Source: Phosphoribacter sp037045055 (GTDB lineage: Bacteria > Actinomycetota > Actinomycetes > Actinomycetales > Dermatophilaceae). From it: DNA of 64,000 nt. The stretch spans positions 310,001-374,000 of the forward strand of contig JBAOHJ010000003.1 in NCBI GenBank assembly GCA_037045055.1, read 5' to 3'. Each line of letters opens with the position of its first letter. Within the stretch, counting starts at the first letter, position 1. Position numbers and translations under genes: made by a program. The notes beneath the pieces were generated by a model. That model searched no databases. It was not told the origin of the DNA and saw only the letters and a program-made list of their open reading frames with translations. Shown here one piece after another: positions 41,468-49,740 of the stretch.

Positions 41468-42822
41468 GTCGACGCCCCGGGCAGGGTGTCGCCGAATCGG
41501 GCGAGGATCGCCTGGCCGTGGCCGGGCAGGTCCTCGGCCTGGGCGAGGGCCAGGACGTGCCCGGCGACGTCGGCGAGCGCACCCGCGTCGTAGTCGACGA
41601 CGTGGATGCCTCGCAGGAACGACTGCACCGACAGGCCGCTGCCGTATGCCGCGGACCCGGCGGTCGGCAGGACGTGGTTGGAGCCGGCGGCGTAGTCGCC
41701 CAGGCTCACCGGGGAGTGGGGGCCGACGAAGACGGCGCCGGCGTTGCGGACCCGAGCGGCCAGGGCCGGGGCGTCGCGGGTGTGGATCTCCAGGTGCTCC
41801 GCGGCGTAGGCGTCGCACACCGCGAGCCCGGCGTCGAGGTCGTCCACGAGCACGATGCGCGACTGGCTGCCGGTGAGGGCCTCGCGGATGCGTTCGGCGT
41901 GCTTGGCGGCGGGAACCCTCCTGGCCAGGGCGGCCTCGACGGCGTCGGCCAGGGCGGGGGTGTCGGTGACGAGGACGGCGGCGGCCAGCGGGTCGTGCTC
42001 GGCCTGGCTGAGCAGGTCGGCGGCGACGTGCTCGGGGTCGGCCGTCTGGTCGGCGAGGATGGCGATCTCGGTGGGGCCGGCCTCCGCGTCGATGCCGACG
42101 ACGCCCTGCACCAGGCGTTTGGCGGCGGCCACCCAGATCGACCCCGGGCCGGTGACCATCGACGCCGGCTCGCAGGTCACCCGCCGGCCCTGCACGGTCT
42201 CGTCGAAGCCGTAGGCGAACATCGCGATCGCGTGGGCGCCGCCGGCGGCATACACCTCCTGGACCCCGAGCAGGGCGCAGGTGGCCAGGATCGTCGGGTG
42301 GGGGTAGCCGGCGAAGACGCCGACGTTCTCGCGCTGCGGCGGCGACGCGACGGCCAGCGACCCCACCCCGGCGAGCTGGGCGGGCACGACGTTCATCACG
42401 ACGCTGGAGGGGTAGACGGCCAGGCCGCCGGGGACGTAGAGGCCGACCCGCTCGACCGGGACCCAGCGCTCGGTGACCCGGCCGCCCGGCACGACCCGGG
42501 TCGTGACGTCGGTGCGCCGCTGGTCGGCGTGCACCAGCCGGGCCCGCCGGATGGACTCCTGCAGGGCGGCGTGCAGGGCGGGGTCGAGGGCGTCCCGGGC
42601 CGCGGCGAGGACCTCGGCGGGCACCCGCAGGTGGCGGGGGGTCACGCCGTCGAACCGCTCGGACAGCTCCCGCAGGGCCGCCGCGCCGCGGCGGGCCACT
42701 GCGTCGACCACCGGCCGGACCTGCTCGGCGGCCGCGGCCACGTCGAACTGCGCGCGCGGCAGCGCCTCCCGCAACGCCCGTCGCGACAGCCGGGCGCCGC
42801 GTAGGTCGGTGCGGGACATCAT
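41464..42822 (-). CDS. hisD: Histidinol dehydrogenase
   Basis: Catalyses the last two steps of histidine synthesis, a zinc enzyme. Visible are WVPVERVGLYVPGGLAVYPSSVVMNVVPAQ, AAGGAHAIAMFAYG, GPGSIWVAAAKRLV, DAEAGPTEIAILAD, LLSQAEHDPLAAAVLV, and the zinc/catalytic region AEHLEIHTRD and FVGPHSPVSLGDYAAGSNHVLPT. At 452 residues it is slightly long. The first ATG (42820-42822) is exactly six bases from TAGACT, so the whole his operon seems to begin with a leaderless message; the second ATG follows immediately. Confidence 0.97.
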   Translation of the reverse strand: MMSRTDLRGARLSRRALREALPRAQFDVAAAAEQVRPVVDAVARRGAAALRELSERFDGVTPRHLRVPAEVLAAARDALDPALHAALQESIRRARLVHADQRRTDVTTRVVPGGRVTERWVPVERVGLYVPGGLAVYPSSVVMNVVPAQLAGVGSLAVASPPQRENVGVFAGYPHPTILATCALLGVQEVYAAGGAHAIAMFAYGFDETVQGRRVTCEPASMVTGPGSIWVAAAKRLVQGVVGIDAEAGPTEIAILADQTADPEHVAADLLSQAEHDPLAAAVLVTDTPALADAVEAALARRVPAAKHAERIREALTGSQSRIVLVDDLDAGLAVCDAYAAEHLEIHTRDAPALAARVRNAGAVFVGPHSPVSLGDYAAGSNHVLPTAGSAAYGSGLSVQSFLRGIHVVDYDAGALADVAGHVLALAQAEDLPGHGQAILARFGDTLPGAST

Positions 42823-42828
42823 GGGCGA

Positions 42829-42834
42829 AGTCTA
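42829..42834 (-). promoter_or_regulatory. Candidate leaderless -10 box of the his operon
   Basis: TAGACT on the minus strand, six bases from the hisD ATG. A GGCATACC element lies a few bases further upstream (42840-42847). Confidence 0.6.
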
Positions 42835-43104
42835 GGGCGGGTATGCCGCGCGCCTCTCGTGCGTATCGCCCGGTGCGGGGATGGCCAGTGGGTCCGCCGC
42901 GGGTCGGGCGCTTGCGCGCCATGGTCGAGTTGGGGCCGCGGAGAGGGCGAACTTGGGTCCCGAGCGTCGCACTGGTCGAGTTCGGGACGCCCGTCGGGCA
43001 GAGCCGCTGCCCGAAGGGGCCGACCTCGGCGAATCGCCGGTATCACCGACCGGACGGGCTCATCTTGACCGTGTCAGCACCGCGCCCGAAGAAGGGAATC
43101 TCCC

Positions 43105-44646
43105 ATGGCACCACGCAAGCGGGCCACCCCGTCCGGCACGCCCAGCACCGACGAGCGCCTGGCCGGCGCCCTGTTCGTCCCGCACATCGACCTGCTCGAG
43201 CTGCCGACCACCAGGGCCGCCACCCCCGAGGACGACTACCCCCGCATCCTCGAGTCGATCTGCGGCGCCACCGACGACTCGCAGCCGGTCGAGCAGTACG
43301 ACGGCACCCTCGGCGTCACCCGCGCGTTCAGCGACGCCCACCAGAGCCCGGTCGCCCAGGTCCAGTGGAACGCCAACCTCGGCTCCATCTACACCAACCC
43401 CGGCAACGTCAACGGGGTCCGCTGGGGCACCGGGACGATGATCTCCGCGGACCTGTTCCTCACCTGCGGGCACCTGTTCGACCAGACCGGCGGCGGCTGG
43501 GAACGCCCGCGGGTCAACGGGACGACGAACATCATCTCCCCCCAGCAGATCGCCACCAACATGCACCTGAACTTCAACTACCAGGTGGACCCGGCCGGCA
43601 CCCTGCGCACCGAGCAGTCCTTCGCGATCACCCAGCTCATCGAGTACCGCCTGGGCGGGGTGGACATGGCGGTATGCCGCATCGCCGGCAACCCGGGGTC
43701 GATCTTCGGTTTCACCGAGGTGTCGACCGTCGACGCGCCGATCGGCGACATGCTCGCGATCATCGGGCACCCGGCCGGTCAGCCCAAGCGCATCGAGGCC
43801 GGCCCGTGCACGAACCTCACCGCGTCGCAGATCCTCTACAACGACATCGACACCCTCGGAGGCAACTCCGGCTCGGGCATCCTCGCCGCCTCCACCGGGC
43901 GTCTGGTGGGTGTGCACACCAACGGCGGCTGCAACCCTGCCGGCTCGGGCAGCAACTTCGGCCAGCCCATCGTGGCGATCCGCAACGTCTCGCCGACCCT
44001 GCAGAACCTCGCCGTCGGGACCGGTCCCCTGCTGGACACCGCCAAGGCGCTCGACGTCATCGCGACGATCACCCAGATCGACCAGGGCACCGGCGGCGGT
44101 GCCGACACCTCGTTCGTCGCCGACCAGATCGGCACCCTCGTCACCGCGGACACCGCCAAGGCGACCGACCTGCACACCCTGGCCTTCCTGGACACCTCGA
44201 AGGCCGCCGACCAGATCCCCACCGCGACGTGGAAGGACGTCGGGACCCTGCGGTGGACCGACACGTCCGTCGTGCTCGACCAGCCGGGCGGCGGCACGTC
44301 GATCATCCGCGACGTCGCGACCTCCCCGGTCCACGACCTCGGCGGCCCGGGGACGGGCCTGGGCGACACGGCGCAGGAGGGCGGCGGCATCCCCGACCCG
44401 GGCGGCATCGTCATCAACCCCGCACTGGGCGGTGTCGGCGGGGGCCTGCGCCCCTTCGTCCTGGCCAACCCGCACCACTTCGAGGGCGCGACGGACGTGC
44501 TCGACGAGCGGGCGGCATACGAGGAGGCGCTGGAGCAACTCGAGGCGGCCATGGCCGCCCAGGCCGCTGCGCTCGAGCAGGTCCAGGAGCAGTACACCGC
44601 GGTCTACGCCGAGTACGCCCAGCGGTTCGGCGGCGACCCGTCCTGA
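43105..44646 (+). CDS. Trypsin-fold serine protease with C-terminal D-T-[A/S]-x-x-x-D repeats
   Basis: The 513-residue protein has an N-terminal extension of about 95 residues without a signal peptide. A chymotrypsin-like domain follows: H123 in FLTCGHLFD, D187 in LGGVDMAVCRI and S255 in TLGGNSGSGILA. The C-terminal half (about 300-450) holds five heptads, DTAKALD (311), DTSFVAD (334), DTAKATD (349), DTSKAAD (363) and DTSVVLD (386). After them come a related DVATSPVHD, a Gly/Pro-rich linker and a coiled coil at about 475-505. GAAGGGAA lies before the ATG. Without an export signal it is probably cytosolic. The adjacent ATP-grasp gene suggests the repeat region is a modification substrate. That is inference; the protease domain call is firm. 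Confidence 0.85.
   Translation: MAPRKRATPSGTPSTDERLAGALFVPHIDLLELPTTRAATPEDDYPRILESICGATDDSQPVEQYDGTLGVTRAFSDAHQSPVAQVQWNANLGSIYTNPGNVNGVRWGTGTMISADLFLTCGHLFDQTGGGWERPRVNGTTNIISPQQIATNMHLNFNYQVDPAGTLRTEQSFAITQLIEYRLGGVDMAVCRIAGNPGSIFGFTEVSTVDAPIGDMLAIIGHPAGQPKRIEAGPCTNLTASQILYNDIDTLGGNSGSGILAASTGRLVGVHTNGGCNPAGSGSNFGQPIVAIRNVSPTLQNLAVGTGPLLDTAKALDVIATITQIDQGTGGGADTSFVADQIGTLVTADTAKATDLHTLAFLDTSKAADQIPTATWKDVGTLRWTDTSVVLDQPGGGTSIIRDVATSPVHDLGGPGTGLGDTAQEGGGIPDPGGIVINPALGGVGGGLRPFVLANPHHFEGATDVLDERAAYEEALEQLEAAMAAQAAALEQVQEQYTAVYAEYAQRFGGDPS
44035..44280 (+). repeat. Five D-T-[A/S]-x-x-x-D heptads in the protease C-terminus
   Basis: Protein-level repeats at residues 311, 334, 349, 363 and 386. 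The DNA is only partly similar between copies (GACACCGCCAAGGC occurs twice exactly), so the residues rather than the bases appear conserved. Each heptad places Thr, often Lys, and Asp in the pattern expected of ester- or amide-forming pairs. Confidence 0.75.
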
Positions 44647-44654
44647 CCCCCTGA

Positions 44655-44692
44655 CCTGGCCGGGGGCGCGCCGCACGCCGCCCCCGGCCAGG
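44655..44692 (+). terminator. 14-bp hairpin between the protease and ATP-grasp genes
   Basis: CCTGGCCGGGGGCG pairs perfectly with 44679-44692 across a ten-base loop. It starts nine bases after the protease stop and ends 24 bases before the ligase ATG. No T-run follows, so it may act as a partial terminator or an RNA-stability element, giving more protease than ligase message. Confidence 0.7.
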
Positions 44693-44715
44693 GCTTCGAC
44701 CCGCAGGAGCAGCCC

Positions 44716-45684
44716 ATGATCGCGGTCATCTCGCACGCCGAGGACCTGCACGCGAGCACCGTCCTGTCGCACCTGCAGCGCGCGGGCGCCGACTCCGTGC
44801 GCCTGGACACCGGCCAGGTGCCCAAGTCCGCGTCGGTGACCAGCCGGCATACCCCCGAGGACCCGTGGCAGGCGACCTGGGCCGACGCCGCAGGCGAGCA
44901 CGACCTCACCCGGATCCGCGTCGCGTGGTGGCGCCGACCGCTGCCCTACGGCCTGCACGACGATCTCGTGGGCGTCGAGGACCGCGGCTTCGCCTATGCC
45001 GAGTGCGACGCCGCGGTCGCCGGTCTGTGGGCCTGCCTGGACGCGACCTGGGTCAACGACCCGGATCGCGACGCCGCTGCCTCCCGCAAGGTGTGGCAGC
45101 TCAAGACCGCCGCCGCGCTCGGGCTGCGGGTGCCGCGCACCTGCATCACCAACGACCCCGAGCAGGCCCGCGCGTTCGTCGCGGCCGAGCCGGCCGGCGG
45201 GGTGATCTACAAGCCGTTCGGTGGCACCGAGGCGACCTGGCGCGAGACCCGCGTCCTGCGCCCCGGCGACGCCGAGCTGCTCGACCACGTGCGGTTCGCA
45301 CCGGTGATCTTCCAGGAGCGCATCCCCGGCGGCCTGGACATCCGCGCGACGATCGTCGGCACCGACGTGTATGCCGCGGAGATCCGGGCCCACGAGTCGG
45401 CCTACGAGGTCGACTTCCGCATGGATGCCCAGGTGCCCGACCGGATCCACCGGCACGAGCTGCCCGCCGAGGTGACCGAGCGGCTGTTGGCCTACCAGCG
45501 TCGGGCCGGCCTGGTCTACGGGGCCGCCGACCTGCGGCTGACCCCGCAGGGCGAGTACGTGTTCCTCGAGGTCAACCCGGCGGGGCAGTGGCTGTTCGTC
45601 GAGCTGGCCACCGAGCTGCCGATCTCGGCGGCCATGGCCGGTCTGCTGGCCCGGCTGGACCGGCCGGTGCCCGCCGCGGCCTGA
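44716..45684 (+). CDS. ATP-grasp ligase of the graspetide-maturase (MvdD-like) type
   Basis: A 322-residue ATP-grasp enzyme. Features match ribosomal-peptide maturases that make side-chain esters or amides: W71-W72-R73-R74-P75 after the N-terminal domain, ATP lysine K166 in VIYKPFGGTEATW, ERIPGGLDIRATIVG, the YGAADLRLTPQGEYVFLE run into Mg ligands E285 and N287 in EVNPAGQWLFVE, and a C-terminal ELPISAAMAGLL. D-Ala ligases and RimK-type enzymes have a different C-terminal signature. The start has AGGAG seven bases upstream. It follows the repeat-bearing protease gene, the best candidate substrate. No separate small precursor gene is visible. Confidence 0.88.
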   Translation: MIAVISHAEDLHASTVLSHLQRAGADSVRLDTGQVPKSASVTSRHTPEDPWQATWADAAGEHDLTRIRVAWWRRPLPYGLHDDLVGVEDRGFAYAECDAAVAGLWACLDATWVNDPDRDAAASRKVWQLKTAAALGLRVPRTCITNDPEQARAFVAAEPAGGVIYKPFGGTEATWRETRVLRPGDAELLDHVRFAPVIFQERIPGGLDIRATIVGTDVYAAEIRAHESAYEVDFRMDAQVPDRIHRHELPAEVTERLLAYQRRAGLVYGAADLRLTPQGEYVFLEVNPAGQWLFVELATELPISAAMAGLLARLDRPVPAAA

Positions 45685-45685
45685 T

Positions 45686-45740
45686 CCTCGCCGCCGATCC
45701 TCGCCGCCGGATCCTCGCGACCGATTCTCGCGCGCTGCCG
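45686..45740. repeat. Short GATCCTCGC repeats before the FetB-like gene
   Basis: Four imperfect copies of GATCCTCGC/GATTCTCGC within 55 bases, between the ATP-grasp stop and the next start. No function is evident. Confidence 0.5.
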
Positions 45741-45753
45741 CGATGATGGGCCC

Positions 45754-46524
45754 ATGCCTGCCCTCGCCCTCCCCCTCGATGCCCTGGTGACCGTCGAGAC
45801 CGTCGGCGACTACCTGCGCCTGGCGGTGGTGCTGGCCGCCATCACCGCGCTGGCCGCCCTGGTCAGCCACCGGGCCGGCCTGGGCTACTCGCGAGCCCAG
45901 GTGGTCGCCGCAGTGCGCGCGAGCGTCCAGCTGGGCCTCGTCGGCACCCTCATCTCGGCGGTCCTCGGCTCGTGGCCGCTCACCGGCGCGTTCGCCGCCC
46001 TCATGGTCACCGTGGCGTCGGTGACCGGGGGCCGGCGGGTGGCCCCGGGCGGGGCCTGGTGGTGGGCGTTCGCGCCGGTCAGCCTCGGCGCCCTGCCGGT
46101 GGCCGCCGCCCTGCTCGGCACCGGCCTGGTGCCCCTGCAGCCGGTGTCCACGGTGCCCGTCGTCGGCATCCTCGTCGGTGGGGCGATGACCGCGACAACT
46201 CTGGCCGGGCGGCGCATCGCCGATGCGCTGACCAAGCGCAGTGGCGAGGTCGAGGCAGCCCTGTCCATCGGGTTGTCCGACCGGCAGGCCCGGCTGCTGG
46301 TCGCCCGCGACGACGCCGGGCTGGCCTTGGTGCCGGGCCTGGACCAGACCCGCACGGTCGGGCTGGTCACTCTCCCAGGCGCGTTCGTCGGCATGCTCCT
46401 GGGTGGCGCGACCCCGGCCCAGGCGGCCGCGGTCCAGCTCGTGGTCCTCGTCTCCCTCCTGCTGGTCGCCGCGGTCGCCAGCGCCCTCACCCTGGAGCTG
46501 GTGGCTCGCGACCGGCTGAGGTGA
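45754..46524 (+). CDS. YbbM/FetB-family membrane permease
   Basis: A 256-residue protein with seven predicted membrane segments. Family landmarks are RAQVVAAVRASVQLGLVG, VPVVGILVGGAMTATTLAGRRI, the cytoplasmic loop TKRSGEVEAALSIGLSDRQA, and VTLPGAFVGMLLGGATPAQAAAVQLVVLVSLLL. In E. coli FetB works with the ATPase FetA in iron efflux. No ATPase gene is adjacent here. It lies 69 bases after the ATP-grasp gene on the same strand, so read-through is possible. Its 3' end overlaps the convergent oligopeptidase gene by 38 bases. Confidence 0.85.
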   Translation: MPALALPLDALVTVETVGDYLRLAVVLAAITALAALVSHRAGLGYSRAQVVAAVRASVQLGLVGTLISAVLGSWPLTGAFAALMVTVASVTGGRRVAPGGAWWWAFAPVSLGALPVAAALLGTGLVPLQPVSTVPVVGILVGGAMTATTLAGRRIADALTKRSGEVEAALSIGLSDRQARLLVARDDAGLALVPGLDQTRTVGLVTLPGAFVGMLLGGATPAQAAAVQLVVLVSLLLVAAVASALTLELVARDRLR

Positions 46525-48655
46525 CCTCGCTCGCCCCCAGCCGGTCCAGCACGAAGGCCAGCTCCCACGCCCGCTCGCGCCACGCGTCGTAGCGCCCGGA
46601 GCGCCCGCCGTGGCCCGAGCCGAGCTCGGTGCGCAGCAGGATCGGGCGGCATACCGGGTCGTCGGTGACGGTCGAGCGCAGCCGGGCCACCCACTTGGCC
46701 GGCTCGGTGACGTAGACCCGGGTGTCGTGCAGGCTCGCCGACACCAGCAGCGCCGGGTAGTCGCCCGGGTGGACGTTGTCGTAGGGCGAGTAGCCGGCGA
46801 TCCGCCGGTAGGCCGCGGGGTCGCCCACGGGGTCTCCCCACTCCTCGCGCTCGGTCACCGTGAGCGGCAACGCCGGGTCGAGCATGGTCGTGAGCACGTC
46901 CACGAACGGCACCTGGGCCAGGGCCACCGCGAACCTCTCCGGCGCGCGGTTCAAGGCCGCGCCGAGCAGCAGGCCGCCCGCCGAGGCCCCCTGCGCGGCA
47001 AGGCGATCGGCGGACACCCAGCCCGCGGCGACGAGCTGCTCGGCACCGGCGAGGAAGTCGGTGACGGTGTTCTCCTTGTGCTCCATCCGGCCTTGTTCGT
47101 ACCATCCCCAGCCCAGCTCGCTGCCGCCGCGCACGTGCGCGACGGCGACCACGACGCCACGGTCCAGCAGCGACAGCCGGGCCACGGAGAACGCCGGGTC
47201 CATGGGGGTGGCGTAGGCGCCGTAGCCGTACAGCAGCCCCGGGGCGGTGCCGTCGGGCCGCACGTCGGCGCGATGCACGAGGGACACCGGCACCCGGGCG
47301 CCGTCGGCAGCGGTGGCCCAGATCCGCCGCTCCCGCAGCGCGCCGAGGTCGTAGCCGGGCACCGACACGCGCTTGAGCAGGGTGAGGGTCCGCGTCGCGA
47401 CGTCATAGTCGTATGCCGCCGGGGGGGTGGCCAGCGACTCGTGGACGACCTGCACGGTCGGTGAGCCGGGATCGGGCGTCGAGCCCAGCCCGACGGTGCG
47501 CACCTCGCCGCCGAGGTCGATGTCGTGAGCCGGTCCGAAGCCGTCGGGCGACCACGGGTCGCGGGCCACGACCCGCAGTGCGGTCTGCCCCGCGGCCCGC
47601 AGCGAGACGACGACGAAGCCGTCGAAGGCCTCGACCCCGGTGACGAACTCCTCGGGGGTCGTCCACCCCAGCGCCACCCAGTCCGCCGGCCCGGCGGCGC
47701 CCGGGGGCGACCAGGCGACCTCGAAGTTCGCCCGGCCCGCGTTGTGGACCACGAGCATCCCCTGGCCCACGGGCTCGACATCGGCGAGCACGTCCACGCG
47801 CCGCGGCACCACCTCCCGCAACGGCCCGCACGGATCGGCCGAGTCCAAGGCCCACACCTGAGTGGTCGTCTTCGAGGACGACCCGACGAGCACGACGCGG
47901 TCGTCCTTGGACGATCCCAAGGACACGAAGAACCGCTCGTCCGGCTCGGAGAGCACCAGCCGGTCCTCGCCGACGGGCGATCCCACCCGGTGGCGCCACA
48001 CCTCGTGTGGTCGGAAGGCCTCGTCGAGCCGGGTGTAGAAGACGTGACCGCCGTCGAGCGACCAGGCCACCCCCTCGCCGATCCCCCGCACCATGTCGTC
48101 GATCAGCACCCCGTCGGCCAGGTCGCGCACGAACAGGTCGTACCGCTCGTCGCCCTCGCGGTCGGCCGACCACGCCAGCAGCCGACCGTCGGGGCTGACC
48201 TCGCAGGCCCCGAGGGCGTAGAAGTCGCCGTCCCCCGCCTCGGCGTTCTCGTCGAGCAGCAGTCGCTCGGCCGGCGGGGGCGTCGCGCCCTCGGCGAGCT
48301 CCGGTCGCCCGGGGCTGTCGGCCACCGCGACTCGCGCGTGCACGGCATACGCGGCCCCCTCGACGGTGCGCGAGTAGTACCACCAGCCGCCGTGAGACAC
48401 CGGCACCGACAGGTCGGTCTCGACGGTCCGCGCCCTGATCTGCTCGAACAGCCGCTCGCGCAGGGGCCGCAGGTGCTCGGTGAGTGCGTCCGCGTAGGCG
48501 TTCTCGGCCCGCAGGTAGCGCAACAACCGGGGGTCGTCGCGGTCGGCCATCCACGCATAGTCGTCGACGACCTCGTGGCCGTGCTGGCGGCGCACCGTCG
48601 GCTCGCGGGGGGCGCGGGGCGCGGCCGGCGCGGTCGACCGACGCGGGGTGGGCAC
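46487..48655 (-). CDS. Oligopeptidase B-type prolyl oligopeptidase
   Basis: An S9-family cytosolic serine peptidase that cleaves short peptides, in oligopeptidase B after basic residues. The N-terminal propeller region (RQHGHEVVDDYAWMADRDDPRLLRYLRAEN onward) is followed by an alpha/beta hydrolase domain with Ser in AAQGASAGGLLLGAALN, Asp in LLVSASLHDTRVYVTEPAKWVARLR and His in LGSGHGGRSGRYDAWRERAWE. At 722 residues the length is normal. The GTG at 48653-48655 is preferred to the longer frame because TAGGGT lies seven bases upstream. Specificity is inferred from family. Confidence 0.93.
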   Translation of the reverse strand: MPTPRRSTAPAAPRAPREPTVRRQHGHEVVDDYAWMADRDDPRLLRYLRAENAYADALTEHLRPLRERLFEQIRARTVETDLSVPVSHGGWWYYSRTVEGAAYAVHARVAVADSPGRPELAEGATPPPAERLLLDENAEAGDGDFYALGACEVSPDGRLLAWSADREGDERYDLFVRDLADGVLIDDMVRGIGEGVAWSLDGGHVFYTRLDEAFRPHEVWRHRVGSPVGEDRLVLSEPDERFFVSLGSSKDDRVVLVGSSSKTTTQVWALDSADPCGPLREVVPRRVDVLADVEPVGQGMLVVHNAGRANFEVAWSPPGAAGPADWVALGWTTPEEFVTGVEAFDGFVVVSLRAAGQTALRVVARDPWSPDGFGPAHDIDLGGEVRTVGLGSTPDPGSPTVQVVHESLATPPAAYDYDVATRTLTLLKRVSVPGYDLGALRERRIWATAADGARVPVSLVHRADVRPDGTAPGLLYGYGAYATPMDPAFSVARLSLLDRGVVVAVAHVRGGSELGWGWYEQGRMEHKENTVTDFLAGAEQLVAAGWVSADRLAAQGASAGGLLLGAALNRAPERFAVALAQVPFVDVLTTMLDPALPLTVTEREEWGDPVGDPAAYRRIAGYSPYDNVHPGDYPALLVSASLHDTRVYVTEPAKWVARLRSTVTDDPVCRPILLRTELGSGHGGRSGRYDAWRERAWELAFVLDRLGASEVTSAGREPPAPG

Positions 48656-48662
48656 GGGGCCC

Positions 48663-48668
48663 ACCCTA
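48663..48668 (-). promoter_or_regulatory. Candidate leaderless -10 box, oligopeptidase B
   Basis: TAGGGT on the minus strand, seven bases from the GTG start. Confidence 0.5.
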
Positions 48669-48714
48669 CGGGCCGCCGGTGCGCACCAGGACCCGCGCGC
48701 GCGGATGGCGCGGC

Positions 48715-49740
48715 TCACCAGGGGGATCGCGGCGCCCTTGGCCGGTCCGACGGGTCGGGCCAGCCGGCCGGCCTACGGGCGCTGGCGAACTCCCGCCGCC
48801 GGCCGTCCACCGGGTCGACGAAAGCCAGCCGCGAGGCGAGCAGCGCCAGCGGCGTGGAGAAGTTGTCGGGCGCCACGTCGAGGACCTCGGGATAGAGCGG
48901 GTCGCCGACGATGGGGATGCCGAGGCCGGCGAGGTGGGCGCGCAGCTGATGGGTGCGTCCGGTCAGGGGGTGCAGGCGGTAGAGGCCGATCGGGCCGCCG
49001 CCGGGCGCGTCAGGGAGCCCGGCCGGCTCGACCGCCTCGGACCCGGCGGGAGGTGACCCGGCGGGGGCCCAGTCGAGCAGCTCGACCCGGGTCCGGGAGT
49101 TGGGCGGCCGCCCGGGCAGGTCGCGCGCCTGCACCTGCCCGTGCGGCTTGGCCAGATGCGCCGCTACGGTGAACGACCTGCCGAGGTCGGGCCGGATCCC
49201 GGCGACGGCGAGGTACTCCTTGCGCACGCCCCCGGTGGCGAAGAGCCTCTGGTAGGCCCCGCGCCAGCGCTGCTCGGTGGTGAGCAGCAGCACCCCGCTG
49301 GTGAGCCGGTCGAGCCGATGGGCGGGGGCCAGCCGCGGCAGGCCCAGGGCCACCCGCAGCCGGGCCAGCACGGTCTGGCGGATGTGCCGGCCCCGAGGCG
49401 TCGTCGCGAGGAAGGGCGGCTTGTCGACGACGACGATCCGCTCGTCGCGGTGCAGCACGTCGACCTCGAAGGGCACCGGCACCTCCTCGGGCAGCTCCCG
49501 ATGCACCCACACGACCGATCGCGGCGCGAACGGGGCATCGGGCCGCAGCGGCGACCCGTCGGGCCCGACGAACTCGCCCGCAGCCAGCATCGCGTCGATC
49601 CGCCACGCCGGCAACGGAATCCGCTCGACAAGGTGCTCGCGCAGCGTGACCCACGGGCCGTCCTGGGGCATCCGCAGCCGCACCGCGTCGACGCCGTCGC
49701 GCTGGGGCAGCGGCGAGGCGGGCAGGCCGCCCCTAGCCAT
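48715..49740 (-). CDS. RluA-family pseudouridine synthase
   Basis: Isomerises uridine in rRNA or tRNA. The catalytic motif is APAHRLDRLTSGVLLLT, preceded by RDERIVVVDKPPFLATTPRG and followed by YRLHPLTGRTHQLRAHLAGLGIPIVGDPLYP. An N-terminal region of about 80 residues (DGVDAVRLRMPQDGPWVTLREHLVERIPL) looks S4-like. At 341 residues the length is normal. The ATG at 49738-49740 overlaps the upstream gene by eight bases. It is a different paralogue from the RluD-like gene at 54640; the target base is unknown. Confidence 0.92.
   Translation of the reverse strand: MARGGLPASPLPQRDGVDAVRLRMPQDGPWVTLREHLVERIPLPAWRIDAMLAAGEFVGPDGSPLRPDAPFAPRSVVWVHRELPEEVPVPFEVDVLHRDERIVVVDKPPFLATTPRGRHIRQTVLARLRVALGLPRLAPAHRLDRLTSGVLLLTTEQRWRGAYQRLFATGGVRKEYLAVAGIRPDLGRSFTVAAHLAKPHGQVQARDLPGRPPNSRTRVELLDWAPAGSPPAGSEAVEPAGLPDAPGGGPIGLYRLHPLTGRTHQLRAHLAGLGIPIVGDPLYPEVLDVAPDNFSTPLALLASRLAFVDPVDGRRREFASARRPAGWPDPSDRPRAPRSPW

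Noticed and set aside
43105..43170. Signal peptide on the protease
   Set aside because: The N-terminus MAPRKRATPSGTPSTDERL has no hydrophobic core, and none follows in the first 60 residues.
44716..45684. ATP-grasp gene as a D-alanine ligase or RimK
   Set aside because: It lacks the Ddl start and RimK C-terminal motifs, and the WWRRP and EVNPAGQW pattern fits peptide maturases better.
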